58,280 bases of DNA, from assembly GCA_029433265.1 (NCBI GenBank), contig JAQTHT010000008.1, positions 1-58,280 of the forward strand, given 5' to 3'. The notes beneath the pieces were generated by a model, which saw nothing but the letters and a program-made list of their open reading frames with translations, was not told the origin of the DNA and searched no databases. This stretch comes from Leuconostocaceae bacterium ESL0958 (GTDB lineage Bacteria; Bacillota; Bacilli; Lactobacillales; Lactobacillaceae). Positions 9,040-18,598 of the stretch are shown piece by piece (position 1 is the first letter of the stretch; each line of letters begins with the position of its first letter). A program made the position numbers and the translations under genes.

Positions 9040-10023
9040 TTAAGATAAATAATTTTTTGTATTTTGTACATAGTGCCAAATCTCTTCGGGCACTTCTTCA
9101 CTGCCTGCCGCTAAGATTTGTTGGAAGAAATCAACGCGGTTATAGATCTTTTGCCAGGCCGAACGGGTCTGGGCAAAGGGTTCTTGGACCAAATCCTGCC
9201 GCCAAAGTTTGAGGGACAGCAAGAAATAATCGCGGTAGAGTGGGTGCCGTTGCGTTAAGCGTAACAAAACCCGCACCAAGCGGGGCATCTCGCCCATGGT
9301 AAGTGGTTGATTTAACGACCGTAAGTTAGCCAAAGTCGTTCCCATCAAAAAGATTTTATCAGCCCGCGTCAAGTCTGTCCGTTCAAAGAGCGCTTCCAAG
9401 ACTGTGGCCAAGTGCGCGTAGAGGTGAATCCAGCCACGTCCTGGAACAAAGCCCCGGCTATCCCGTTCAAACAGGGCCAACGTGGCTACCCGGACCACAA
9501 TGGCAGCTAGCAAATCGGGTGAAATGAACGGGTCCGTTGCCGACTGATCTGCTTGAAGCAAGAAAGCCAACAGCGCCAAACTATCCGAACGGCGGTAGGC
9601 CCCGTCGTTCTCCTCTTCCTGGAGCTGGCGCAAGAGCTGCTGGTCGCCAATCACAGAGGCCGTGGTAAAGGCCATTTGATCAGCGTTTAACCGACCGTTT
9701 TGAATGGCCGATGCTAAAATCACGAAAGGCCCTGACTCCCGGACTGTCCAGGAGGGATAACCAAGGTAGTCTAAGCACTGCCGTAGTTCTCGGTCGGTCA
9801 AACTTTGCTCGAAATCGGCCCGTTCTTGCACGGACGGAATGCGTCTTTCGTCACCGTGGGCCGGATATCGTTGCCAGTCAAACTGATCCTCATCAAGCGG
9901 CGTGACCTCTTGATTTTCTCGCAAGGTGTGTAAAAGACCAGGTAACGATTCAAAGACATGGCCAGCCTGTGTTTTCGCCAATAGTAGCGCTACCTGCTCC
10001 CGACTATTTTCAATCGCAGTCAT
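9040..10023 (-). CDS. DUF2785 domain protein
   Basis: A soluble, helix-rich protein of 327 residues. The segment LALFERDSRGFVPGRGWIHL followed by YAHLATVLEALFER closely fits the conserved core of DUF2785, whose function is unknown. It ends 45 bases from ddl and starts 8 bases after rodA, all on the minus strand, so it is probably co-transcribed with the cell-shape genes. A ribosome site AGGAGGG precedes ATG 10023. No catalytic residues can be assigned, and any envelope role is inferred only from position. Confidence 0.75.
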   Translation of the reverse strand: MTAIENSREQVALLLAKTQAGHVFESLPGLLHTLRENQEVTPLDEDQFDWQRYPAHGDERRIPSVQERADFEQSLTDRELRQCLDYLGYPSWTVRESGPFVILASAIQNGRLNADQMAFTTASVIGDQQLLRQLQEEENDGAYRRSDSLALLAFLLQADQSATDPFISPDLLAAIVVRVATLALFERDSRGFVPGRGWIHLYAHLATVLEALFERTDLTRADKIFLMGTTLANLRSLNQPLTMGEMPRLVRVLLRLTQRHPLYRDYFLLSLKLWRQDLVQEPFAQTRSAWQKIYNRVDFFQQILAAGSEEVPEEIWHYVQNTKNYLS

Positions 10024-10031
10024 CTGCCCTC

Positions 10032-11243
10032 CTAAACGTTAAAGCGTGAATCCTCGTTAAAGGTACGACTCTCCTGCTGATAAGACATCGACATGACCAG
10101 TCCCACCCCCAGCATATTCGAAATTAAGGCCGAACCCCCTTGCGAAATAAAGGGCAAGGGAATCCCAGTCAATGGTAACAAGCCAATGTTCATGCCCACA
10201 TTTTCAAAAACGTGGAAAAGAATCATCATAATCACACCCGTAGAAATATAAGCATAAAAGGCATTGTGTGATTTAAAGGTGGCCTGGATCATTCGGTAGA
10301 TGAGCAAAAAGTACAGCAGAATCAAGAAAGCCCCGCCGATTAGGCCAAAGGTTTCGCCCATGACCGAGAAAATCATATCCGATTCACGCACCGGCACATA
10401 GACTTTCAAGTTTCCAAAACCAGAACCAAAAAGCTCACCCGAACCAATCGCCTTCAAATTTTGGTAAATTTGATAGCCATCCGCTGACGTATCCTGTCCT
10501 GGGTGAAGCCAAGCATCGATACGGGCGAACTGGTAAGCCTGAAAACCCAGTGCGCCCAAAATATTACGGCCTGTGGCCGACGTCACCAAATAAATCACGC
10601 CCGTGGCAAAGGCAGCAATGGCCCCTAATGCAGGGCCTAAAATCCGCCAGGTGATCCCAGAAACAATAATGACGCCACCCAAAATGGCAACGAAGACCAA
10701 CAACGTTCCAAAGTCGGGCTGTAGGCCAATCAGTAGGGCAATCGGCAAAAAACAACCCAGCATTTTCCCAATGAGCAACCAGTCCGAATGAACCGTGTGG
10801 GTCGGATACTCCCGGTTATGATTGGTTACGATTTTAGCCAGCATTAAAATGAAAGCTGGCTTGACGACCTCCGAGGGCTGAAAGGTAATCGGACCGAAGG
10901 CAAACCAGGACCGGGCCCCCGCCTGGGCCTTTAATTCCCGACTATACAAAATTAGGACCGCCACCAGCAGAAAGAGAGATAGCCCATACAAAATGGGCGC
11001 AATCCGCCAAAGCTGAGAAGCGTCAAAACGCATAATAAAGGCAATGGCCACAATCCCAATCACCCAGTAAAAGAGCTGAACAATCAGCGGCCGAATGGGC
11101 GAAACGTCTTTGCCGTTGTTGGCAATGGCCAAGTACAGCGACATCAAACCAATGCCCATCAACAGAATCAAGATTAAAATCATCCCCCAGTCCAACTCAG
11201 AAGCTGATGGACGACTTGTTTTGTGCGCGTTACTTTGCTGCAT
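10032..11243 (-). CDS. rodA: RodA/FtsW-family peptidoglycan polymerase
   Basis: A SEDS glycosyltransferase with about ten transmembrane helices. Conserved parts include WFAFGPITFQPSEVVKPAFI, QPDFGTLLVF, and the late loop GIPLPFISQGGSALISN near the C-terminus. It polymerises lipid II during side-wall elongation with a class B PBP. I start it at ATG 11243, which has AAGGAAGAG in front; an upstream in-frame extension to 11285 lacks a ribosome site. At 403 residues it fits RodA. Its place downstream of mreB supports RodA over FtsW. Confidence 0.93.
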   Translation of the reverse strand: MQQSNAHKTSRPSASELDWGMILILILLMGIGLMSLYLAIANNGKDVSPIRPLIVQLFYWVIGIVAIAFIMRFDASQLWRIAPILYGLSLFLLVAVLILYSRELKAQAGARSWFAFGPITFQPSEVVKPAFILMLAKIVTNHNREYPTHTVHSDWLLIGKMLGCFLPIALLIGLQPDFGTLLVFVAILGGVIIVSGITWRILGPALGAIAAFATGVIYLVTSATGRNILGALGFQAYQFARIDAWLHPGQDTSADGYQIYQNLKAIGSGELFGSGFGNLKVYVPVRESDMIFSVMGETFGLIGGAFLILLYFLLIYRMIQATFKSHNAFYAYISTGVIMMILFHVFENVGMNIGLLPLTGIPLPFISQGGSALISNMLGVGLVMSMSYQQESRTFNEDSRFNV

Positions 11244-11318
11244 GACTCTCTTCCTTTGACAAATAAAATCACATTTTATAGACAAAAACCCCTTGCCGAA
11301 GCAAAGGATTCAATCTTG

Positions 11319-11528
11319 TTAGTGGTAAAGGTTGTAAGCGGCTAGGATGGCTTGCAGCGCTTCTTCTTCTGAGCGAGCCATAGAAATGACAACATCCTGC
11401 CCCAGCAAGCCGCTGTAAGCATTGGCTTGCTGCTGAATTTGACCAATGGGTTTTTCATTGACCAACACCATTACCGCATCCTGATCGTTTTCTAGAGTAA
11501 CGGTAAAGGACTGGTTTTTCTTACTCAT
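11319..11528 (-). CDS. DUF2969 family protein
   Basis: A 69-residue acidic protein starting MSKKNQSFTVTLEND, a good match to DUF2969. This family of unknown function sits between mreB and rodA in many lactobacilli. There is no signal peptide or membrane helix. AAGGAG precedes the start. It lies 10 bases from mreB, so it belongs to the mreB-rodA operon. A link to elongation is suggested by conserved neighbourhood only. Confidence 0.8.
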   Translation of the reverse strand: MSKKNQSFTVTLENDQDAVMVLVNEKPIGQIQQQANAYSGLLGQDVVISMARSEEEALQAILAAYNLYH

Positions 11529-11537
11529 AAAAACTCC

Positions 11538-12521
11538 TTAGGATTTCTTCATCATGTGCTCAAGCAAAGCACCCGTTCCCTTCGCCACGTTGTCTAATGG
11601 TGATTCTGAAACAAAGACCGGCACGCCCAGACTATCTGCTAACAGTTCATCTAAGCCGTGCAACAAAGCACCCCCACCGGTCAGCATAATGCCCCGGTCG
11701 ATGATGTCAGCAGAGAGTTCTGGTGGCAACTTGGACAAGGCGAGGTGGGCGGCCGCTACGATTTGGGCTAACGTATCGTGCAAAGCGCGTTCGATTTCGT
11801 TGGCATCCACCGTAATGGTTTCTGGCATCCCCGTAAAGTTATCCCGACCCCGCACTGCCATGCTTTCAGGTTCTTCCTGTTGGAGCGCAGAGCCAATTTC
11901 AATCTTAATGGTTTCGGCGGAACGTTCCCCAACAATCAGGTTGTGTTCCCGCTTCAAGTAATTGACAATATCGATGTTCATGCGATCACCGGCCACCCGA
12001 ATGGATTCGGACACCACAATGTCTCCCAAAGAAAGGATGGCAATATCAGAAGTACCACCCCCGATATCAATCACCATGGAGCCAACCGGCTTAAAGATAT
12101 CCAAGCCGGCCCCGATGGCTGCTACCTTTGGTTCGTAGTCCAAGTAAACCTTGGCACCACCGGCCTTTTCGGCAGCCTGAATAATGGCCTTTCGTTCAAT
12201 TTCACTAATATTTGTAGGGGCGCAAATCATGATGTTGGGCTTAGACATAAAGCCCTTGACGTTCAGCTTGTTGACGAAATACGTCAACATTGCCTCTGTA
12301 ATGTCAAAGTCAGAAATCACGCCATCCTTCAAAGGACGAACCGCCCGAATGTGACCAGGTGTCCGGCCCACCATCCGGTAGGCCTCCGCCCCCACTGCTA
12401 ATACGCGGTCAGTCTTCGCATCAACGGCTACAACAGAAGGTTCATTGAGGACAACACCCTCTCCTTCTGCGTAAATCAACACGTTGGCTGTCCCTAAGTC
12501 AATTCCAATATCTCTAGCCAT
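11538..12521 (-). CDS. mreB: rod-shape protein MreB/Mbl
   Basis: A bacterial actin homologue of 327 residues that polymerises under the membrane and guides lateral wall synthesis. It begins ARDIGIDLGTANVLIY (phosphate-1 loop), has IDIGGGTSDIAI (phosphate-2) and LTGGGALLHGLDELL (adenosine motif). Wording is closer to the Mbl branch than to MreB of B. subtilis. I start it at ATG 12521, with GGAGAA upstream at a rather long spacing; an earlier in-frame ATG at 12545 lacks a ribosome site. The extended -10 promoter TGTTATAAT lies about 70 bases upstream. Confidence 0.95.
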   Translation of the reverse strand: MARDIGIDLGTANVLIYAEGEGVVLNEPSVVAVDAKTDRVLAVGAEAYRMVGRTPGHIRAVRPLKDGVISDFDITEAMLTYFVNKLNVKGFMSKPNIMICAPTNISEIERKAIIQAAEKAGGAKVYLDYEPKVAAIGAGLDIFKPVGSMVIDIGGGTSDIAILSLGDIVVSESIRVAGDRMNIDIVNYLKREHNLIVGERSAETIKIEIGSALQQEEPESMAVRGRDNFTGMPETITVDANEIERALHDTLAQIVAAAHLALSKLPPELSADIIDRGIMLTGGGALLHGLDELLADSLGVPVFVSESPLDNVAKGTGALLEHMMKKS

Positions 12522-12589
12522 GGTAATGTTTTCTCCAAAATTCATTTCGGTGGGCGTTTGCTAGTAGCAAGACACTCACAATCTTGTAC

Positions 12590-12598
12590 ATTATAACA
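12590..12598 (-). promoter_or_regulatory. extended -10 promoter of the mreB operon
   Basis: Minus strand TATAAT (12590-12595) with a TG two bases upstream. It would drive mreB, the DUF2969 gene, rodA and probably the DUF2785 gene. Confidence 0.6.
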
Positions 12599-12624
12599 TA
12601 AAAGCGGGGCTAGCACCTAGCACG

Positions 12625-12846
12625 CTAGTCCTTGAGGAGCCCACCCGGCATCGCCCTGGCCCAATCGAGCATTGTTAACAGCGCTTCGGCCAACAAAAAG
12701 CCAAGGGCCAGTGCCAGCACCACTTTTAGGGCGGCCGCCGCCCCTGGTTGGCTGGGCATGAACCGATTCAAGTCCAGTGGCCGCACTAACGTAAAGACAA
12801 AGTAAATACAAGCAATGGTAAAGATAAGCGATACAATCGGTGCCAT
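12625..12846 (-). CDS. DUF1146 family small membrane protein
   Basis: I start this at ATG 12846 because AGGAGGAA lies just upstream; the longer frame to 13050 runs into comFC. The resulting 73-residue protein has two transmembrane helices (about 4-22 and 43-63) and the NRFMP-type linker typical of DUF1146/YwzB, which in Firmicutes usually sits near the ATP synthase operon or mreB. Function is unknown. It follows comFC by 65 bases on the same strand and has no clear terminator behind it. Confidence 0.8.
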   Translation of the reverse strand: MAPIVSLIFTIACIYFVFTLVRPLDLNRFMPSQPGAAAALKVVLALALGFLLAEALLTMLDWARAMPGGLLKD

Positions 12847-12911
12847 CTGCGCTTCCTCCTGTCTGCCTATTATAGCCAAAGCCGGCTGGTAAAAAAAGGA
12901 TTTCGAGCCAA

Positions 12912-13604
12912 TTAACGGGCTAACGAACAGGAAAAGACGGCCTGGGCACCGGCTGCCAACACACAAGCTGCCGCATGTTGCAGCGTCCGCCCCGTCGTGT
13001 AGACATCGTCTACTAAAAGTATCCGCTGCCCTTTTAAATGTGGCTGCCAATTTTCAGCGATAGCAAAGGGCTGTGCGCTAGCCAGACGAGCAGCTCTCGT
13101 TAACGCAGATTGCGGCTGCAGCGGTTCCTGGGCAACAACCAGGCCCTGCTGCCTTAGCCCAGGAGCAAGCAGTCCGGCTACCTGATGGAAGCCCCTTTGC
13201 TGATAGCGGGTCGGGCTGACCGGAATGGGCAGTACTAGGTTGGCTTGATAGTGCCGCTTTAATCGACGAACAAAGGCAGTTAATTCCTTGCGAAAAACAA
13301 GGGCCAAGCGGTAGTCCCCCTGAAACTTATAAGCCGCCATATAGACCTTCATTTGCTCATTGTAGTGGTAAAGCGCGCGATGTTGTAGATTAGGCGCACC
13401 CTTTCGCTGCCAGTAGCAACAGTCAGCGCAAAACGGCCCCTTGGCAAAAGAACGACCGCAGCCAGCACAGACCGGGCCAGTCAGCAAGGAAAAAGCAGCC
13501 AGACAATCGGGACAGAGAAGGTCCGCTCGATCGGGCTGCCGGGCCAAGAAATGTGGTAAAGAAAAGTCACAGTGATAGTCTTGTTGACACAGTAAGCAAA
13601 GCAT
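12912..13604 (-). CDS. comFC: competence protein ComFC, phosphoribosyltransferase-like
   Basis: The first 60 residues hold paired cysteines (LCLLCQQ, LCPDC, CAGCGRSF, FCADCC), forming zinc-binding knuckles. The C-terminal half has the PRPP-binding loop ILLVDDVYTTGRTL. ComFC proteins act with the ComFA helicase when single-stranded DNA enters competent cells; the phosphoribosyl substrate is unsettled. Its ATG directly abuts the comFA stop (TGA then ATG with no gap), so translation is surely coupled and it has no separate ribosome site. 230 residues is normal. Confidence 0.93.
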   Translation of the reverse strand: MLCLLCQQDYHCDFSLPHFLARQPDRADLLCPDCLAAFSLLTGPVCAGCGRSFAKGPFCADCCYWQRKGAPNLQHRALYHYNEQMKVYMAAYKFQGDYRLALVFRKELTAFVRRLKRHYQANLVLPIPVSPTRYQQRGFHQVAGLLAPGLRQQGLVVAQEPLQPQSALTRAARLASAQPFAIAENWQPHLKGQRILLVDDVYTTGRTLQHAAACVLAAGAQAVFSCSLAR

Positions 13605-14879
13605 TCAGTCCTCCGCTAGCGCCTGGGCTGCTGCATTCATAGCGGCAATTTGCCGGCGGGCGAAACGTAGGCTGCGGCTCGGTCCGGCCGCAAAGGCCAG
13701 GACCAGCCCGCTTTTGGCCTGGGCAGACCGGCCCACCCGACCTGCCATTTGCACCAAAGCAGCTGCATTGTAGGTCGGCTCATCTGCGCCCATGATGCAC
13801 ACGGTCACCCTTGGTATGGTCACGCCCCGCTCTAAAATAGTTGTGCTAATGAGATAGGCCAACTGCCCGGTCCGCAGTGCCTGTACCTTTTCCAAGCGCT
13901 TGGGATCACTGGCGTGAACCGTAGCGCCGGGCGCTGCCGTTTCTTTTGCAACCTGGTCGGCCACCAACACTAGGTCAGCTACTCTGGGTACAAAAATCAG
14001 CAAAGGTCCCTGTTGCGGTTGCCAATGGCGCAACAATTTTCTTATCTGCCGGGGACAGCGCTTCCGCCAGTCACACCCGTAAACGACTTGAATTTGGGCT
14101 AACAGGCCACCATGATAACGAGCCGGTAATTGTGAATAGCCCAGTTTACCAAGTCGGATGGCCCGCCGCTCTGCCCGGCCGGGCGTGGCGGTTAACAGAA
14201 CGAGGACGCCCCGGGGTTTCTTAGCCCGAGCAACGGCCCGTTGTAACATCGCCGACCGGCGGTAAGGAAAAGCATCCACCTCATCCACAATCACCAAGTC
14301 AAAAGCCGCTTCAAAGCGCAGGGCCTGGTGGGTGGTCGCCAGCACGACTTGCCCATAGTGGTAAGGCCTGCTCGTCCGACCATGTAGAACCTGGATGGGT
14401 AGGTCAAAGACCGCCTGTAGCCGTGGTGCTAATTCCAAAATAACGTCCACCCGGGGGGCAAAGAGGCCAATACGGCCGCCCGCCAAGAGCACCTGGTTGA
14501 GTAGCGGAAAGAGCATCTCTGTTTTCCCAGCCCCAGTTACTGCCCAGACAAGATAGCCTTGTCCCCGCTGATAAGCCTGACAAAGGGCCTTACTAACCGT
14601 TAACTGTGCCGACGTGAGCGTCTGTGGCCAAGTTGCCCCGGCAAAAGGGGGAAAAGCATTCGGCTCCGGGGCAGTTACCAACACATCTTGGCTACTGACC
14701 CGACCCAACAACAGGCAGTCCAGGCAGTAGTGACTGCCAGCAGGCAATTTGGCCACATGCCGACCCCAACAACGTTGGCAGCGTTGCCCAATGAAAGCTG
14801 GCCTGACGGACAGGCCAACTGCTACTGGTTCGTCCTTTGGCAGCAGGACTAAACGACCATAAAAATCTTCTTTTTTCAT
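13605..14879 (-). CDS. comFA: competence ATP-dependent helicase ComFA
   Basis: A cytosolic superfamily-2 helicase that powers import of transforming DNA. It has an N-terminal zinc module (CQRCWGRH and YCLDCLL), Walker A with AVTGAGKTEM, a DEVD box in place of DEAD, the TATP motif III, and the C-terminal half ending with QMAGRVGRS. At 424 residues it is full length. It is divergent from yigZ with only 38 bases between starts. I see no ComX or SigH-type box there, so competence control is not evident. A G-rich stretch upstream may act as a ribosome site. Confidence 0.94.
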   Translation of the reverse strand: MKKEDFYGRLVLLPKDEPVAVGLSVRPAFIGQRCQRCWGRHVAKLPAGSHYCLDCLLLGRVSSQDVLVTAPEPNAFPPFAGATWPQTLTSAQLTVSKALCQAYQRGQGYLVWAVTGAGKTEMLFPLLNQVLLAGGRIGLFAPRVDVILELAPRLQAVFDLPIQVLHGRTSRPYHYGQVVLATTHQALRFEAAFDLVIVDEVDAFPYRRSAMLQRAVARAKKPRGVLVLLTATPGRAERRAIRLGKLGYSQLPARYHGGLLAQIQVVYGCDWRKRCPRQIRKLLRHWQPQQGPLLIFVPRVADLVLVADQVAKETAAPGATVHASDPKRLEKVQALRTGQLAYLISTTILERGVTIPRVTVCIMGADEPTYNAAALVQMAGRVGRSAQAKSGLVLAFAAGPSRSLRFARRQIAAMNAAAQALAED

Positions 14880-14901
14880 TTTCTAAGCCCCCAAGTAATC
14901 G

Positions 14902-14910
14902 TGCTATAAT
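14902..14910 (+). promoter_or_regulatory. extended -10 promoter placing yigZ start at the mRNA end
   Basis: TG (14902-14903) and TATAAT (14905-14910) end 7 bases before ATG 14918, predicting transcription start at 14917 or 14918 and hence no leader for a ribosome site. Confidence 0.65.
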
Positions 14911-14917
14911 ACGATTT

Positions 14918-15553
14918 ATGGAACCTTATTACTTACTAAAACCTGAACACGGACAGTGGCAGCAGACCATCAAAAAGTCTGACTTTATCGCTACTGTAGC
15001 GCGCGTCAACTCCGAGGAAGAGGCCAAAGCCATTTTGGCTGACATCACAAAAGAACATCGGACGGCAACACACAACGTCTTTGCCTATGTCATCGGCGAT
15101 CAGGATGAAATCAAACGCTACTCCGATAACGGCGAACCCTCCGGGACCGCCGGCGTCCCCATCCTGACTGTTCTCCAAAAACAGGGCGTGCACAACGTCC
15201 TCGTCGTGGTGACTCGCTACTTCGGCGGTATTAAATTAGGGGCGGGTGGCCTCATTCGGGCCTACGCCGGGACAGCCGCCGGTGCGCTTGATGCCTTGGG
15301 CTTGGTCGAACGACTGACTCGGATGGCGGTGCGCATCGACATTGATTACCAGAATCATAACGAATTGACCTACTGGTTAGAACAGGGTGATTATCCGATT
15401 CTTGACACAACCTTCGATACCGAGGTCCACCAAACCGTGGCGGTTGCAGCTGACGAGCTGCCCGCATTCGAACAAGCGCTGACGAATCGTTTCGCTGCGC
15501 AAATTAATTTTAAAAATACTGGGGAAACCTACTTGGAAATTCCAGCCAAATAG
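14918..15553 (+). CDS. yigZ: YigZ/IMPACT family protein
   Basis: The N-terminal UPF0029/IMPACT domain is clear: IKKSDFIATVARV, then EHRTATHNVFAYVIG and the conserved glycine-rich run SDNGEPSGTAG followed by YFGGIKLGAGGLIRAY. The C-terminal DUF1949 domain has a ferredoxin-like fold. The family relates to eukaryotic IMPACT, which modulates Gcn2, but its bacterial job is unclear; a tie to translation is plausible. 211 residues is usual. The ATG sits directly behind a -10 box and no ribosome site exists, so the mRNA is probably leaderless. Confidence 0.93.
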   Translation: MEPYYLLKPEHGQWQQTIKKSDFIATVARVNSEEEAKAILADITKEHRTATHNVFAYVIGDQDEIKRYSDNGEPSGTAGVPILTVLQKQGVHNVLVVVTRYFGGIKLGAGGLIRAYAGTAAGALDALGLVERLTRMAVRIDIDYQNHNELTYWLEQGDYPILDTTFDTEVHQTVAVAADELPAFEQALTNRFAAQINFKNTGETYLEIPAK

Positions 15554-15561
15554 GTTATAAT
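15533..15561 (+). promoter_or_regulatory. tRNA-Arg promoter
   Basis: TTGGAA (15533-15538), 17 bases, TATAAT (15556-15561). It lies across the end of yigZ. Confidence 0.85.
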
Positions 15562-15571
15562 AAACTAGTTC

Positions 15572-15643
15572 GCGCGGTTGGTGTAATGGATAGCACTCAA
15601 GATTCCGGTTCTTGCAATCCGGGTTCGACTCCCGGATCGCGCA
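15572..15643 (+). tRNA. tRNA-Arg(CCG)
   Basis: A complete 72-base cloverleaf. The acceptor stem GCGCGGT pairs with ATCGCGC, the anticodon stem CAAGA/TCTTG encloses loop TTCCGGT, and the T arm is CCGGG-TTCGACT-CCCGG. Anticodon CCG reads the arginine codon CGG. The 3' CCA is not encoded. It is a single gene with its own promoter and terminator. Confidence 0.95.
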
Positions 15644-15706
15644 TGAAACAGCACTGGTATATCAACGTTTAAGACGGTTTTGATACAGTGAGGTATCACC
15701 ACCAAT

Positions 15707-15745
15707 CAAAAGGCAGTGACTCAAGTTCGAGTCACTGCCTTTTTC
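15707..15745. terminator. bidirectional terminator, tRNA-Arg / tag
   Basis: Twelve-base arms AGGCAGTGACTC (15711-15722) and GAGTCACTGCCT (15729-15740) flanked by A and T runs. Confidence 0.92.
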
Positions 15746-15746
15746 T

Positions 15747-16295
15747 TTACGCAAAATCACAATCAGGTTCATGTCCAGGAATAACACCTAAGGCTTTTAA
15801 ATAAGAATCCATGACGACGGGCCCCGTAAAGGAAAAACCCTGCAGCTTCATTTTTTGTGAGCAAAGTACCGCTAGCTCGTCAGCTGGTATTTCCGCTGCC
15901 TGGCGGCGCAGATCACGAATTAGGGCCGTCAAGGTCTCCCCCTTCCGCTGCAGCACAACCAGTAAGCGGGCATTCTTGACCGTCGCTTCAATCTTAGCGC
16001 GATTACGGATAATGTCTGCTTGGCCAAGCAACCAATCGACGTCCTGACTGGTAAAGTCAGCCACTCGGTTAATGTCAAAGGAGGCAAAGGCCCGCCGGAA
16101 GGCCGGCCTTTTAAGCAAGACCGTCCGCCAACTCAAACCCGCCTGGAAAATCTCCAACGTCAGTAATTCAAATAAAGCCCGTTCACTATGGACCGGCCGA
16201 CCGTATTCTTGATCATGGTACTGTACCAAGGTTAAATCCCCGTTGGCCAGTGGCTTGGCCCAAGCACAACGGTGGTCTTGTTTTTCTGGCTTCAT
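15747..16295 (-). CDS. tag: DNA-3-methyladenine glycosylase I
   Basis: Tag excises 3-methyladenine from alkylated DNA as the first step of base-excision repair. The protein (182 residues) has the characteristic HRCAW start, YHDQEYG, LTLEIFQAGLSWRTVL, and a C-terminal PGHEPDCDF. The spaced Cys/His residues at both ends match the structural zinc site of Tag. The central segment between the NA and the final domain is shorter and more diverged than usual. GGAGG precedes ATG 16295. It is monocistronic, convergent with tRNA-Arg. Confidence 0.92.
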   Translation of the reverse strand: MKPEKQDHRCAWAKPLANGDLTLVQYHDQEYGRPVHSERALFELLTLEIFQAGLSWRTVLLKRPAFRRAFASFDINRVADFTSQDVDWLLGQADIIRNRAKIEATVKNARLLVVLQRKGETLTALIRDLRRQAAEIPADELAVLCSQKMKLQGFSFTGPVVMDSYLKALGVIPGHEPDCDFA

Positions 16296-16341
16296 TTACT
16301 AGTCCTCCATTTAGTCCTAGTTCATCATACGTTTGAAAAGA

Positions 16342-16370
16342 CAAAAAAACGCCCCGAAGGGCGTTTTTAT
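16342..16370 (-). terminator. eno terminator
   Basis: AACGCCC (16348-16354), loop CGAA, GGGCGTT (16359-16365), with a T-run in the direction of eno transcription. Confidence 0.9.
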
Positions 16371-16372
16371 TT

Positions 16373-17725
<1,353 letters not shown>

Positions 17726-17747
17726 TTATCAAAACAAATCCAAGTAA

Positions 17748-17756
17748 ATTATAACA
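17748..17756 (-). promoter_or_regulatory. extended -10 promoter of eno
   Basis: Minus strand TATAAT (17748-17753) with TG immediately upstream; the -35 region (TTTAAT, 17771-17776) is weak. Confidence 0.65.
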
Positions 17757-17815
17757 CTGTTGTTGTCTAAATTAAACACAATGTAAAGTAAAAGCGACCC
17801 AGACGGGTCGCTCGT

Positions 17816-18598
17816 TTATGATGCGGTAGCCGCTTTGGCTGCCGCAACCAGTGCTAGGAAAGAAGCCGGTGTCAATGCCGCCTTGCCCACTAAGATGCCA
17901 TCAATATCTGCTTGGGATAAGAAGTCGGTTCCATTTTCCGGCGTGACCGAGCCACCATACAAAATACGCACATTGGCTGCAATGTCAGGTCCATAGAGAT
18001 TTTGCACCGACTGCCGAATCAAAGCCGCCGCCTCTTCCGCTTGTTCGGGCGAAGCTGCTTCCCCGGAACCAATGGCCCAGGTTGGTTCGTAGGCAATGGT
18101 CACTCGGGCCAAGTCAGTGCCGACCACCCCATCTAGGGCAGCGGCCAACTGTTTGAGCACGACGTCTTCTGGTACTTGCCCATGGTAAGCCGATAAGTCC
18201 TCGTCCAAATCAACAATGGGTAGTAAGCCATTGCGCAGCGCCGCCTTGACTTTCAAATTCACCGTCTCGTCTGTTTCGTTGAAAAAGGAGCGCCGCTCAA
18301 AATGGCCAATCAACACGTAGGTGACGCCCACTTTTGCCAGCGCCCGTGGGGAGGTCTCCCCCGTAAAAGCGCCCCGGTCCATCCAATGGGTGTTTTCCGC
18401 CGCAATTTTCAATTGACTTCCTTTAGTGCGGGCGACTAACTGGCCCAGATACAAATCTTGTGCAGCAATACCAACCGTCACCGCTTCTTCGTCGGCAACT
18501 GCTGGCAACACCTGGTCCAAGTAGGGATTAATCTCCTCTGGATCCAAGTTAATCTTCCAATTCGCGAGCACAAAAGGCTTTCGGTTCGACTTAGTCAT
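17816..18598 (-). CDS. tpiA: triosephosphate isomerase, divergent
   Basis: Overall a 260-residue TIM barrel with catalytic Lys15 (NWKIN), His99 (IGHFERR) and Glu171 (AYEPTWAIG), plus ILYGGSV near the phosphate site. It interconverts dihydroxyacetone phosphate and glyceraldehyde 3-phosphate. Odd points: the Ser that normally follows the catalytic His is Phe100, and the CxGE segment (Cys126 and Gly128 in standard numbering) reads DLDE at 130-133. In a phosphoketolase heterofermenter the enzyme carries little flux, which may have relaxed selection. The neighbouring membrane gene overlaps its start by 8 bases. Confidence 0.88.
   Translation of the reverse strand: MTKSNRKPFVLANWKINLDPEEINPYLDQVLPAVADEEAVTVGIAAQDLYLGQLVARTKGSQLKIAAENTHWMDRGAFTGETSPRALAKVGVTYVLIGHFERRSFFNETDETVNLKVKAALRNGLLPIVDLDEDLSAYHGQVPEDVVLKQLAAALDGVVGTDLARVTIAYEPTWAIGSGEAASPEQAEEAAALIRQSVQNLYGPDIAANVRILYGGSVTPENGTDFLSQADIDGILVGKAALTPASFLALVAAAKAATAS

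Noticed and set aside
12880-14920. Competence-sigma box before comFA
   Set aside because: No TACGAATA-like or SigH-like element could be found in the 38-base gap to yigZ; only ordinary promoter sequence is present.
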